A stretch of DNA of 64,000 bases from assembly GCA_003402745.1 (NCBI GenBank), contig QQND01000004.1, positions 1 to 64,000 on the forward strand. Reading direction: 5' to 3'. Below the pieces are notes generated by a model, which did no database searches, was not told the DNA's origin, and saw only the letters and a program-made list of their open reading frames with translations. Position numbers and translations under genes: made by a program. Source of the stretch: Verrucomicrobiota bacterium. GTDB lineage: Bacteria > Verrucomicrobiota > Verrucomicrobiia > Chthoniobacterales > Chthoniobacteraceae. Positions 7,833-16,636 of the stretch are shown here, in pieces. Each line of letters opens with the position of its first letter. Positions within the stretch are counted from its first letter, which is position 1.

Positions 7833-9431
7833 TCAAAGGCGCTTTTGCCGCGCCAGCACGAGGGCAGCGAGGCCGCAGCCTGCGATCCAGAGGTCGCCAA
7901 AGCGGGTGTAGGTTGTCTGCACTGGATGCTCCGGCACCAGCACGGCCACGGTGTCCACGCCCTCAGTAAACGCCGCCAAGCGTTGTTCGACGCGGCCCAG
8001 AGCGTCGACGGAGCACGTTTCGCCAGTATTGGCGCACCGGATTAGCGGGAGGCGCGTTTCGATTGCGCGGAACTTTGCGTTAGCCAGATGCTGCGCGGCG
8101 GCCGCGCTGCCGCCGAACCACGAATCGTTAGTGAGGTTCACGAGCACTTGCGCACCCGCCAGAACAAGCGCGCGAGTCTCTCTGGCGAGGCTGTCTTCAA
8201 AACAGACGAGAGCTCCGATGCGTACCGCTGGTTTTTCTAGAAACAAGAGGTTTGCTTCCTTCCCAGCCTCGAGATCTCCAGGCACAAGCATCCGGACCCA
8301 GCGCGGCAGCCAGTCTCGGAACGGCAGGAATTCGCCAAAAGGAACGATGTGCCTCTTTCTATAACTCTGAAGGGGTTTTTCCGGGCTGTTGATCAGGACG
8401 GCTGAATTGTATTCGTACATTTCACCGGTGCCATCGGGTCCGGTTGGTACGGGCTCGAGGGTTCCAAGTAAAAGCGGGGCTTTGGCCAAGGCGGCCTGAC
8501 GGAGCGTGAAATCGTGATTGGCTTCATCGGCGAACATCCCCCGGGGGGTGGCGGCCTCGGGCCACAGGAAAAGATCCGGCGCCGGTTGTATGGCTGCCGC
8601 CACCAGCATGAGAGCTTCGATCTTTTTAAGAACCGCGTTCTCCTCGGACTCGTCGAACTTCTCCTCTTGCGCGATATTGGGCTGGATTGCGATCGTTCTA
8701 AGGGGAACGGTGGGTCCTGTGTTTTTTTGGACCACGCAACGGACGCCGTAACTTACCGATAAGCCCACGAGAAGGAGCGCGGTCATTATCTCGGCCCGTA
8801 AATTTGGGAGCGTCCGGATAGAGGCGGTCTGAGCGATTCGCCGCACCACCAAAGCGAGGATCATATTTGTGAAGACGACGACAAACGTGACTCCGTGCAC
8901 ACCGAAGAGATCTGCGATTTGAACCAAGGCGAGATTGTTGTGGAGGGCGACGCCGGGGGAGTTCCAGCCAAAGCCCGTGAAAAGCCAACCCCTGAGCCAG
9001 TCGAGGGCCACCCAGGCACACGTTGCGCGGATTGCAAAATTGATATTGGCCAGGGAGGACGCTGCATTTGTTTTCCCCGGGTGAGGAGGGTAAGTCACCA
9101 ACCAGGACCAGAGCGCAGGGTAGAGGGCGAGATAGGCAGCCAGCAGCAGCGGGAGTCCGAACAGGGCGGGGCTGTCAAAAAGGTCGGCGAGCTCGCTCAG
9201 CCAGGAGAAGGTTGCGGTGAAAAAGACGATCCCGGAGGTGAAGCCTAAGAGGGGTGCCTTCCATTTTTGGGCGTCTTTCGGGAGAGACCAGAGCGCTGCG
9301 AGGAGAGGCAACAGTGCCACCCAGATGAGAAAGGGGAGGTTCCAAGGGGCGAAACAAAGCGTAAGCAAGACGCCGGAACCCGCGGCGGCCAGCCACGGCC
9401 AGTTTTTGCTGAAAGCGGCGGAAGTAATCAT
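7833..9431 (-). CDS. lnt: Apolipoprotein N-acyltransferase
   Basis: This 532-residue inner-membrane protein begins with several hydrophobic helices (AAAGSGVLLTLCFAPWNLPF and following, roughly residues 10-230) and continues with a nitrilase/CN-hydrolase domain. The catalytic triad is visible: Glu in LFLWPEAATP, Lys in YRKRHIVPFGEFLP and Cys in GALVCFEDSLARE. One more hydrophobic helix follows at the C-terminus. Lnt adds the third acyl chain to the N-terminal Cys of lipoproteins at the periplasmic face of the inner membrane. It is a stand-alone gene, convergent with smc and divergent from the M28 peptidase gene. Confidence 0.95.
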   Translation of the reverse strand: MITSAAFSKNWPWLAAAGSGVLLTLCFAPWNLPFLIWVALLPLLAALWSLPKDAQKWKAPLLGFTSGIVFFTATFSWLSELADLFDSPALFGLPLLLAAYLALYPALWSWLVTYPPHPGKTNAASSLANINFAIRATCAWVALDWLRGWLFTGFGWNSPGVALHNNLALVQIADLFGVHGVTFVVVFTNMILALVVRRIAQTASIRTLPNLRAEIMTALLLVGLSVSYGVRCVVQKNTGPTVPLRTIAIQPNIAQEEKFDESEENAVLKKIEALMLVAAAIQPAPDLFLWPEAATPRGMFADEANHDFTLRQAALAKAPLLLGTLEPVPTGPDGTGEMYEYNSAVLINSPEKPLQSYRKRHIVPFGEFLPFRDWLPRWVRMLVPGDLEAGKEANLLFLEKPAVRIGALVCFEDSLARETRALVLAGAQVLVNLTNDSWFGGSAAAAQHLANAKFRAIETRLPLIRCANTGETCSVDALGRVEQRLAAFTEGVDTVAVLVPEHPVQTTYTRFGDLWIAGCGLAALVLARQKRL

Positions 9432-9546
9432 GTGCAGCCTGCCCAGTACAATGCCCGGGGCTCGGATGCGAGCGATGATTGCTTAGAATACTTTGTTGGA
9501 TTTGTCCGTCTGGATGTTTTGCGACTTTCACGTTAAGGATTGATTT

Positions 9547-12432
9547 ATGCGTACCCCTAAGATTTTAGCAGCAGGCGTGGCCTTACTTCTGAGCGGTGTG
9601 GTCGTTCATGCCGCCGAGGAGGCTGAGTTCCTCAAGAACTCAAGGCAGTTGATCTTTGAGGGGATTCGAAGTGGTGAGGGTTACTTCCGATCAGACGGTA
9701 AGTTCTTGGTGTTTCAAAGCGAACGCGATGCTTCGAATCCGTTCTATCAGATTTATGCACTTGACCTTCTTTCGGGAGATACGCGGCGGGTTTCTCCAGG
9801 GATTGGGAAAACAACGTGTGCCTTTTTCCAGCCTGGATTTGAACGGGTGCTTTTTTCTTCCACCCATGAGGATCCTCAGGCACAGGCGAAGCAAAAGACG
9901 GAACTGGAATTTAGAGCTTCTGGAAAAACCCGCCGTTACGCGTGGGATTATGACCCCGAATATGAGATCTATTCCGCAAATGTGGATGGCTCTGAAGTTA
10001 AAAGGCTGACTCGTTCTGTTGGATACGACGCAGAAGCTTCCTTCTCGCCGGACGGCTCTTTGATTGTGTTTTCTTCAACGCGCGCAGCTTATCCTCTGGA
10101 AAAGCTCTCGGCCGAGGACCGGGCTCGTTTTGAGAAAGACCCCGCCTATTTTGCCGACATTTACGTCATGAAAGCCGACGGGTCTGATGTTCGCCGGCTT
10201 ACGGAAAGCCCTGGGTACGATGGCGGTCCGTTTTTTTCGCCCGATGGAGCGCGCGTCCTCTGGAGGCGGTTTGATGCCGCGGGAATGAACGCCGACATTT
10301 ACACCATGAAGATGGACGGCGGTGATGTACGCAGGTTGACGGACTTCAAATGCATGTCTTGGGCGCCGTATTTTCATCCTTCGCAAAAGTACATCATATT
10401 CACTGCTAACAAGCTGGGGTTTGACAACTTTGAACTTTTCGTCGTGGACGCCGAGGGAAGCCGTGACCCGGTGCGCGTGACCTACACTCCCGGGTTTGAT
10501 GGGCTGCCTGTTTTTTCTCCTGATGGACGGCGTCTGAGTTGGACAACCAATCGAGGTGGGGATGGAAAAAGCCAGGTGCACATAGCGGACTGGAATGATG
10601 CGGCGGTGTTGCGTGCGCTTGATCAAAGTCCGCTTCGAACCAAGGCGGCGCCGGGGTTCACCGGTGAGATCCGCGCGGGAGATCTGCAGTCGCACGTGGA
10701 ATGGCTCGCAGCGCCCGAGCGCGAGGGAAGGCGCACTGGGACTTCCGGAGCGAAAGCCTCTGCGGACTGGATTTCGGAGTACGCAAAAAGCAACGGGATG
10801 GAGCCCTTGGAAAAAGCATTTGCACAGGAGTTTGAATTTCCAGCGGGCGTGGCTTTGAAGCCTGAGCACAACGCGCTCGCGGTGCTGACCGCCGGCAAGG
10901 AGCAGGTTTTCAAACTGGAGAAGGATTTCCGTCCTCTGCCCTTCAGTGATTCAGGGACGGCTGAGGCGGAGGTTGTTTTTGCTGGGTACGGACTGTCTGT
11001 TCCAGAAGCGAAGGAGGCGTTGCGTTATAATTCCTACGACGGATTGGAGGTGAAGGACAAGGTGGTGCTGCTGCTGCGGTATGTTCCTGAAGGAGTCGAT
11101 GCACCAAGACGCGCCCAGTTAAATCGTTACGCTGGATTGCGATACAAGGCCATGCTGGCGCGGGAACGGGGTGCGAAGGCGGTTCTGGTGGTTTCCGGAC
11201 CCGCTTCTTCGCAGCCTGGGGAGTTGCTGGGGTTGTCTTCGGACAATACTTTGGCGGGTTCGGGAATTGTCGCGCATTCAGTGAGCTTAAATGTGGCGGA
11301 GGCGCTTCTTGCTGGCACCGGAAAATCGATCAAGGAGATCCAGGCGGAATTGGACCAAGAAAACCCGCACGCGCCCGGAGGCTTCGTGCTGCCTGGCGTG
11401 AAGGTGCGCCTTGAGGCGGGAGTGGAACACCGGCGCGGTACGGACCGAAACATTGTTGCAGTGATTCCGCCGGGGCCGGATTCGCTGGGCGAGTGGGTGT
11501 TGGCGGGGGCGCATTACGACCATCTCGGGAAGGGAGCGGAATCAAATTCACTGGCGCGCTCAGGCGAAGAAGGGGGAGTGCACCACGGTGCGGACGACAA
11601 TGCTTCCGGAACCGCTCTGTTAATGGAGGTTGGCGCTGCGCTGGCGCTGGAAAGGAAGACACATCCCGAACGGTTCAAGCGCGGGGTAATCCTCGGCTTT
11701 TGGTCGGGGGAGGAAATTGGGCTGATCGGCTCAGCGGCGTTTGTGGAGAAGCCTCCGGTGGATTTGAGCAAGATTGTTGCTTACTTGAACTTCGATATGG
11801 TCGGTCGTCTGCGGGAGAACAAGTTGAGCCTGCAAGGAATTGCTTCCTCGAAGTCGTGGAAGAAGTTGATTGAGAAGCGCAATGTCGTGGCGGGTTTCAA
11901 CCTGGCACTTCAGGACGATCCGTATTTGCCCACGGATACGACGAGTTTCTACCCCCGCCGCATTCCCGTTCTGAGCTTTTTCACGGGTTCACACGAGGAC
12001 TACCACCGCCCGAGCGACACTCCGGAGAAGCTGGATTATGAGGGTTTGGAACGGATTACGCGGTTTGCAGCGGCGATGATTCAAGATCTCGCGGCGGCTC
12101 CGGAGCGGCCGGATTTCGCGCGCGTGGAGAAAACAGCGCAGCAGGAGTCCGGCTCAAGGGAAACGTTGAGGGCTTACATTGGCTCCATTCCGGACTATGC
12201 GACGGAGGTGAAGGGTGTGAAGTTGAGTGGGGTTCGGGCGGGGAGTCCGGCAGAAAAAGGCGGATTACAGGGTGGCGACGTGATTGTGGAGTTTGGCAAA
12301 CAGAAGGTGGCCAACATTTACGACTACACCTACGCGCTGGATGCTGTCAAAATCGGGCAGGCGGTTGACGTGGTGGTGGAGCGCAAGGGTGTTGCCACGC
12401 GTTTGAGTGTGACCCCTGAGGCTCGAAAGTAG
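9547..12432 (+). CDS. Secreted TolB-type propeller + PA + M28 aminopeptidase + PDZ protein
   Basis: The 961-residue precursor has a signal peptide (MRTPKILAAGVALLLSG, cut near VHA-AEE). Residues 40-350 carry repeated WD40-like/TolB blades (SVGYDAEASFSPDG, SPGYDGGPFFSPDG, TPGFDGLPVFSPDG). A protease-associated insert follows (about 430-610). The M28 zinc site is complete: AGAHYDHLG (654), HHGADDNASG (681), FWSGEEIGLIGS (719), NFDMVGR (749) and YHRPSDTPEK (819). A PDZ domain closes the protein (about 875-955, VRAGSPAEKGGLQGGD). It should be an exported metallo-aminopeptidase. AAGGA sits 8 bases before the ATG. The combination of a TolB propeller with M28 and PDZ in one chain is larger than the usual family members. 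Confidence 0.9.
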   Translation: MRTPKILAAGVALLLSGVVVHAAEEAEFLKNSRQLIFEGIRSGEGYFRSDGKFLVFQSERDASNPFYQIYALDLLSGDTRRVSPGIGKTTCAFFQPGFERVLFSSTHEDPQAQAKQKTELEFRASGKTRRYAWDYDPEYEIYSANVDGSEVKRLTRSVGYDAEASFSPDGSLIVFSSTRAAYPLEKLSAEDRARFEKDPAYFADIYVMKADGSDVRRLTESPGYDGGPFFSPDGARVLWRRFDAAGMNADIYTMKMDGGDVRRLTDFKCMSWAPYFHPSQKYIIFTANKLGFDNFELFVVDAEGSRDPVRVTYTPGFDGLPVFSPDGRRLSWTTNRGGDGKSQVHIADWNDAAVLRALDQSPLRTKAAPGFTGEIRAGDLQSHVEWLAAPEREGRRTGTSGAKASADWISEYAKSNGMEPLEKAFAQEFEFPAGVALKPEHNALAVLTAGKEQVFKLEKDFRPLPFSDSGTAEAEVVFAGYGLSVPEAKEALRYNSYDGLEVKDKVVLLLRYVPEGVDAPRRAQLNRYAGLRYKAMLARERGAKAVLVVSGPASSQPGELLGLSSDNTLAGSGIVAHSVSLNVAEALLAGTGKSIKEIQAELDQENPHAPGGFVLPGVKVRLEAGVEHRRGTDRNIVAVIPPGPDSLGEWVLAGAHYDHLGKGAESNSLARSGEEGGVHHGADDNASGTALLMEVGAALALERKTHPERFKRGVILGFWSGEEIGLIGSAAFVEKPPVDLSKIVAYLNFDMVGRLRENKLSLQGIASSKSWKKLIEKRNVVAGFNLALQDDPYLPTDTTSFYPRRIPVLSFFTGSHEDYHRPSDTPEKLDYEGLERITRFAAAMIQDLAAAPERPDFARVEKTAQQESGSRETLRAYIGSIPDYATEVKGVKLSGVRAGSPAEKGGLQGGDVIVEFGKQKVANIYDYTYALDAVKIGQAVDVVVERKGVATRLSVTPEARK

Positions 12433-12520
12433 GCGAGGCGAGGTGGTTGTGGGAAAAAGGCGGAGGGAGTCCTTGGGTGAGAACTTGCTGCGGTTGGTCG
12501 GATTAGTGCAAACTCGGAGC

Positions 12521-12976
12521 ATGCGAGCACTCTCAATCATAGGACTTGGAATGGCTTTTGTTTTCACGCCGATCAGCGTGATGGCTCAGGCTGCCCTCAT
12601 TAAAGGTGAAACCTTTCTCAAACAGAACGCTAAGGTGAATGGGGTGAGGACGCTGCCCAGCGGTCTGCAGATTAGAACGATCAGCGATGGCAAGGGTAAG
12701 AATCCGAAATCCACAGACACTGTTGTGGTGCACTACCGGGGGCGGTTGATTGATGGGAAGGAATTCGACAGCTCTTACAAGCGGGGTCAACCCGCTGAAT
12801 TCCCGCTTAATCGCGTGATCAAGGGGTGGACGGAAGGCCTGCAGTTGCTGAAGGAAGGTGGAAAGGCTGAGCTCTATATTCCCTCCAACCTCGGGTACGG
12901 CTCCAAGGGTGCCGACGGGTCCGTCGGGCCGGATGAGACGTTGATTTTTGAGGTGGAGTTGGTTGCGATCAAGTAA
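12521..12976 (+). CDS. Exported FKBP-type peptidyl-prolyl cis-trans isomerase
   Basis: The protein has 151 residues from MRALSIIGLGMAF, which gives a proper signal peptide ending near VMAQA; the track start at 12443 adds a charged leader that would spoil it. The FKBP core is complete: VVVHYRGRLIDGKEFDSSY, then FPLNRVIKGWTEGLQLLKEG, GKAELYIPSNLGYG and ETLIFEVELVAIK. The prefix LPSGLQIRTISDGKG is the FkpA/Mip-type linker. It should speed proline isomerisation during folding of exported proteins. It lies 88 bases after the M28 peptidase gene on the same strand and may share its transcript. Confidence 0.93.
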   Translation: MRALSIIGLGMAFVFTPISVMAQAALIKGETFLKQNAKVNGVRTLPSGLQIRTISDGKGKNPKSTDTVVVHYRGRLIDGKEFDSSYKRGQPAEFPLNRVIKGWTEGLQLLKEGGKAELYIPSNLGYGSKGADGSVGPDETLIFEVELVAIK

Positions 12977-12994
12977 CGCAACTGCGCACTCGTC

Positions 12995-13035
12995 TCCGGG
13001 TAGGTCGGTCTACCGGTCTACCGGTGTACCAGTCT
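12995..13035. repeat. GGTCTACC octamer repeats between convergent genes
   Basis: The short gap between the FKBP gene and the convergent glycohydrolase gene holds GGTCTACC twice in direct repeat followed by GGTGTACC. The flanking GGTAG can pair with CTACC. It may act as a transcript-end structure for either side, but there is no T-run. Confidence 0.35.
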
Positions 13036-13062
13036 AATGTCCCGGCATTGCCGGCATCGCCC

Positions 13063-14019
13063 TCAGGGCCTTTTTTTAAGCCCCTCGAGCCAGCGTGCCG
13101 GGATTTCGTTTTCCATCCCCAGAAGGGCTCCTACGACGGCGCCCCGGTGGCAATTGTCACCACCGCAATGTGTGTTGGCGATGATCCCGGAGGAGAAGTT
13201 GTCGGCGTATTTCCAGCTGAGATACAGGGCTGCAGGAAAAGCGTCCTTGATGTAACAGGCGGGGCTAAGGCGCTGTCCGATGACTGCTTCGTCCGGCTCC
13301 TTGGCCCATTGGGAAAACTTGCGTTCACCGGCCCAACCCGAGGCGTGCTCAAAGATTGCCTCCCGCAGACCAGTGCCTGTTTCGACGGCGAGTAAAATTC
13401 GGGCGAAAGCCATGGAAGCCTCTAGAACCTCAGGACAGTTGTGTGTGAGCGCTACATGCCTGCGTACCATTCCGATGAATTCAGCTCCGCCGCTATTCAT
13501 GGCGGCGAACAAGGCGGGAACCGTGGCGAGGCCGCCGATGTGAACGTCTGCGACGCCGCAGTCTTCGAATTTTTTCCCGCGGGCTAAGTTGGTAAAAAAA
13601 GCTCGGTGATATTCTTCGACGTAGGTGTCGCGATGCCAGCCAGGAAGTCGCATGCAATCGACATAAAGGCGCAGCCAGGCGTTTGCATCGTAGCGGCCGG
13701 CCGTATGAACTTGGTGATAGAGGGCGCACGCCAGTTGGAAGTTGAGCGTGTTTTCACCTGCGCTCAGTTGCTGGTGGTAATGGATCCCTGGTTGGCCCCA
13801 AAATTTGGCTTGGTCGTGCAAAATGTCCGCAACCGGAAACTCGGGCTTGTAAATGGAGCGATGAAGAATGCTGTCGGGGTGGGGGTTGCGCGGAGCAAGA
13901 TAATGGTCTACGAGGCCGTAATCGCGCTTTAGTGCGATTCGGTCGTAGTACCAGTGGACAGGCATTGCAAGGGCGTCAGCCACAAGGGCGCCCTCGAGAG
14001 CGTGTAGGCGGTTCGACAT
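13063..14019 (-). CDS. ADP-ribosylglycohydrolase-family protein, divergent metal-site motifs
   Basis: The 318-residue protein has the DraG/ARH layout. The N-terminal GALVADALAMPVHWYYD matches the family's GAxxGDALG opening, and the C-terminal NTHCGGDNCHRGAVVGALLG matches the GGDTDT-x-AxxGAxxG closing motif. Usual ligands are changed: the early (S/T)DDT motif reads SAGENTLNFQLACALY and the late DTD becomes DNC. Canonical members remove ADP-ribose from proteins or small molecules using two Mg ions. Whether this one keeps that activity is unclear; the changes look subfamily-specific rather than random decay. It is the last gene of a tight run, 30 bases after NAD synthetase, which suggests a link to NAD or ADP-ribose turnover. 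Confidence 0.8.
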   Translation of the reverse strand: MSNRLHALEGALVADALAMPVHWYYDRIALKRDYGLVDHYLAPRNPHPDSILHRSIYKPEFPVADILHDQAKFWGQPGIHYHQQLSAGENTLNFQLACALYHQVHTAGRYDANAWLRLYVDCMRLPGWHRDTYVEEYHRAFFTNLARGKKFEDCGVADVHIGGLATVPALFAAMNSGGAEFIGMVRRHVALTHNCPEVLEASMAFARILLAVETGTGLREAIFEHASGWAGERKFSQWAKEPDEAVIGQRLSPACYIKDAFPAALYLSWKYADNFSSGIIANTHCGGDNCHRGAVVGALLGMENEIPARWLEGLKKRP

Positions 14020-14049
14020 ATTCGGGCGGAGGTGTTTGCGTTTGCCAAC

Positions 14050-15675
14050 TCAGGCTTCGTAGCGGTGGGCGATGGGCATCCTGCGGCCCAGCCCAAAAGC
14101 ACGTGTTGTGACTTTAAGTCCCGGAGCGGCTTGCGCGCGTTTGTATTCGTTCAAGCGCACGCGCCGGAGCACCCAGCGGACGGTTTCAGGATCAAAACCC
14201 TGGGCTATGATTTCTTCACAGGAGCGTTGTTCTTCGACATGGAGGCGCAGAATGGGGTCGAGAATTTCGTAGGGTGGGAGTGTATCTTGGTCGCGCTGGT
14301 CGGGCTTGAGTTCGGCGCTGGGAGGTTTGTCGATCGTGTTTTGAGGAATGATTTCCTCGTGTCGGTTGATCCAGCGGGCCAGTGCATAGATGTCCACTTT
14401 GGGAACGTCACTGATGACTGCGAGGCCCCCGCACATGTCGCCGTAAAGGGTACAGTAACCCACGGCGAGTTCGCTTTTGTTTCCGGTAGATAAAACCAAG
14501 TGGCCGAATTTATTGGATAGGGCCATTAGGGTCATGCCGCGGAGGCGTGGCTGCATGTTTTCCTCGGTTTCGTTGGGCTCGAGGCCGGCAAAAATGGTCG
14601 TGAACTGCTCCTGAAAGGTATCAAAGGCTTTGGCGATGGGAATGTTCAGAAACTCAAGGCCCAGGGCGTAAGCCAGCTTTTCGGAATCTTCGACGCTGCC
14701 GCAACTGGAGAAACGGGTCGGCATCGTCACTCCGAGAACATTCTGTGGTCCGATGGCTTCCGCGGCGATACAGGCGGTGACTGCGCTATCAATGCCACCG
14801 CTTAAGCCTAGAACGGCCGTCCGGAAGCCACACTTGCTGAGGTAGTCGCGCACGCCCAGGACAAGCGCGTGGTAGAGCGATTCGGAGGGTTCTGGAAAGG
14901 TGAGTGTTTGAGGAGGAGAGTCGAGATCACCGACAAGGTTGCTTTCAAGGAAAGCAGGGAGGGCGAGCCTGGGGTACCCGTCGGCGCCTATGAGTAGGGA
15001 GTTGCCGTCGAAAACGAGTTGGTCATTGGCACCGGTTGAATTGCAATAGGCGATGGGGACCTGGTGCTGGCGCGCCACGCTTGAGAGCAGACTGAGGCGT
15101 TGCTGGGGCTTTCCCTGGGTGAAGGGAGAGGCGCTCAAATTCAGGATCAGCGTGGCGCCTTGTGCCACGAGTTGCCCGACGGGCGAGAGCGGGTAGTAGT
15201 CTCTGGGCAGATGCGCCTCGTTCCAAATATCTTCACACAAGGTGATTCCCACTTTTTGGCAGAGCAGCATAACGGGCTCAACCTGGTTGGCGGGCTCGAA
15301 GTAACGGGCTTCATCGAACACGTCGTACGTTGGGAGGAGCGATTTAAAGACACGCGCGGTGATCTGGCCGGTTTGAAGCACGGCGGCGGCGTTGCGAAAG
15401 GCGTTGCCTGTGCCGATATGGAAATCGGCGTACCCAACGATGAGAGGAACGGATTCGATGGAAGCGGCGAGTTCATCCAAGGCTTTTAAATTGCGCGGGA
15501 CGAAGTCTGATTCAAAAAGGAGATCCAGAGGAGGATACCCGGTGAGTGCAAGCTCCGGTGTCAGTACAATATCGGCGCCGTCTGCCACCAAGGCGCGGTA
15601 GGCTGCGAGGATTTTCTCGCGGTTGGAAGGGATGTCTCCAATGGTGGGATTGATCTGAGCAAAGCCAATTTTCAT
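14050..15675 (-). CDS. nadE: Glutamine-dependent NAD+ synthetase
   Basis: The protein has 541 residues from MKIGFAQINPTIGD, the standard start; the 758-residue track ORF reads back through ubiA and is wrong. The N-terminal amidase domain has the nitrilase triad: Glu in LTPELALTGYPP, Lys in FKSLLPTYDVFDE and Cys in GITLCEDIWNE. The C-terminal synthetase has the ATP-pyrophosphatase P-loop GLSGGIDSAVTA (about residue 285) and TGNKSELAVGYCTLYGD. It amidates deamido-NAD using glutamine-derived ammonia, the last step of NAD synthesis, in the cytosol. It follows ubiA by 26 bases and precedes the ADP-ribosylglycohydrolase by 30. Confidence 0.97.
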   Translation of the reverse strand: MKIGFAQINPTIGDIPSNREKILAAYRALVADGADIVLTPELALTGYPPLDLLFESDFVPRNLKALDELAASIESVPLIVGYADFHIGTGNAFRNAAAVLQTGQITARVFKSLLPTYDVFDEARYFEPANQVEPVMLLCQKVGITLCEDIWNEAHLPRDYYPLSPVGQLVAQGATLILNLSASPFTQGKPQQRLSLLSSVARQHQVPIAYCNSTGANDQLVFDGNSLLIGADGYPRLALPAFLESNLVGDLDSPPQTLTFPEPSESLYHALVLGVRDYLSKCGFRTAVLGLSGGIDSAVTACIAAEAIGPQNVLGVTMPTRFSSCGSVEDSEKLAYALGLEFLNIPIAKAFDTFQEQFTTIFAGLEPNETEENMQPRLRGMTLMALSNKFGHLVLSTGNKSELAVGYCTLYGDMCGGLAVISDVPKVDIYALARWINRHEEIIPQNTIDKPPSAELKPDQRDQDTLPPYEILDPILRLHVEEQRSCEEIIAQGFDPETVRWVLRRVRLNEYKRAQAAPGLKVTTRAFGLGRRMPIAHRYEA

Positions 15676-15701
15676 CGGGGATACGGTTTGGTTGTGCGCA
15701 G

Positions 15702-16616
15702 TCAGCTGGCGTAGAAACGTTTTGAAACGAGCCGGCTGGTCGGCCACAAGATTAGAAAAAGAAATGCAAAACCCGGTCCCAAGCTCTGGGATGCCCCGAA
15801 CCAGCAGGCCGCCGCCTGAAATGGCAACAGAAGCCGGATATGGCCGCCGATGAGCGGAGGCAGGGGGCTGGGGCGCACCAGTAGTTGGCGGAGGAGGCTG
15901 AGCCCTCCGAGAAGCGTGATTCCAAACAACAGTGCGGCGGGACCTTTGTCCGGAGAATAAAGAGCATTTTGGACGCCAATTCCCAGCCCCGGCAGCAGGG
16001 CGAGCACCGGAAAAAAGCGCGGGGAAATTGCGAGGTTTGAGTGCGTTTCGAAGCGGGCCAAATTGGTAACTGCGGCGATGTAAAGTCCGGCGGTTACCGC
16101 CATGAGTGCCGCAATTGGAACCATGGTGGGGCTGGGACCTGCGAGAGCTCCTGTGAGCATGCTCAGAGTGCGACAGGCGCCCATATTGAGCGCACCAAGC
16201 ACGGGGATTTTTTTTGTGATGCAGTTGTAAGACCAGACAGCGAGGACAGTTGCGGCACCCGCGAGGAAGGCCCGAGAGCAACCGGTCGCAGCAAGGAGTA
16301 GCAGCCCGATGACGTTGAGCGACCAAAGGACCGATTTGACCGCACCCGGGGAGGCATGGCCGGCGGGAAGGGGACGAAAGGGACGTTCGCGCCTATCCTC
16401 TGCGAGGTCGACGAGATCGTTCAGAAGAAGCCCTGCACCGTAAAAACAGAGGCTCGCCGCTGCCACTAGCACTAGGGAACTGTCAGTGAAGCCTGCATTC
16501 GAAATGAGATACCCGGCGATCGGGTCTCCGGGAACTGTGAAAAGATTTGGGGCTCTTAGAAGCTGCAGCCAAGTACGCAGACGACCGGGCGTTTGAAGAG
16601 GAGGTGGCGCGAGCAT
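15702..16616 (-). CDS. UbiA-superfamily prenyltransferase (membrane)
   Basis: This 304-residue protein is rich in hydrophobic helices and has both Asp-bearing motifs of the UbiA fold: LLNDLVDLAEDRRERPFRPL (N-D-x2-D-x3-D, about residues 65-84) and a weak second site near YNCITKKIPVLGALNMG. The RPxRPLPAG stretch after the first motif is shared with the EboC-like and related branches rather than with classic ubiquinone UbiA. It should transfer an isoprenoid chain to an unknown acceptor in the inner membrane. The second Asp motif is poor, since no clear DxxxD is visible. It lies within the SOD-UbiA-NadE run with gaps of 20 and 26 bases. Confidence 0.85.
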   Translation of the reverse strand: MLAPPPLQTPGRLRTWLQLLRAPNLFTVPGDPIAGYLISNAGFTDSSLVLVAAASLCFYGAGLLLNDLVDLAEDRRERPFRPLPAGHASPGAVKSVLWSLNVIGLLLLAATGCSRAFLAGAATVLAVWSYNCITKKIPVLGALNMGACRTLSMLTGALAGPSPTMVPIAALMAVTAGLYIAAVTNLARFETHSNLAISPRFFPVLALLPGLGIGVQNALYSPDKGPAALLFGITLLGGLSLLRQLLVRPSPLPPLIGGHIRLLLPFQAAACWFGASQSLGPGFAFLFLILWPTSRLVSKRFYAS

Positions 16617-16636
16617 TGGCAGAAGCCTCGGAAAGG

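Noticed and set aside
15676-16326. N-terminal extension of the NAD synthetase ORF
   Set aside because: It runs through ubiA in another frame; the true start MKIGFAQINP is at 15675.
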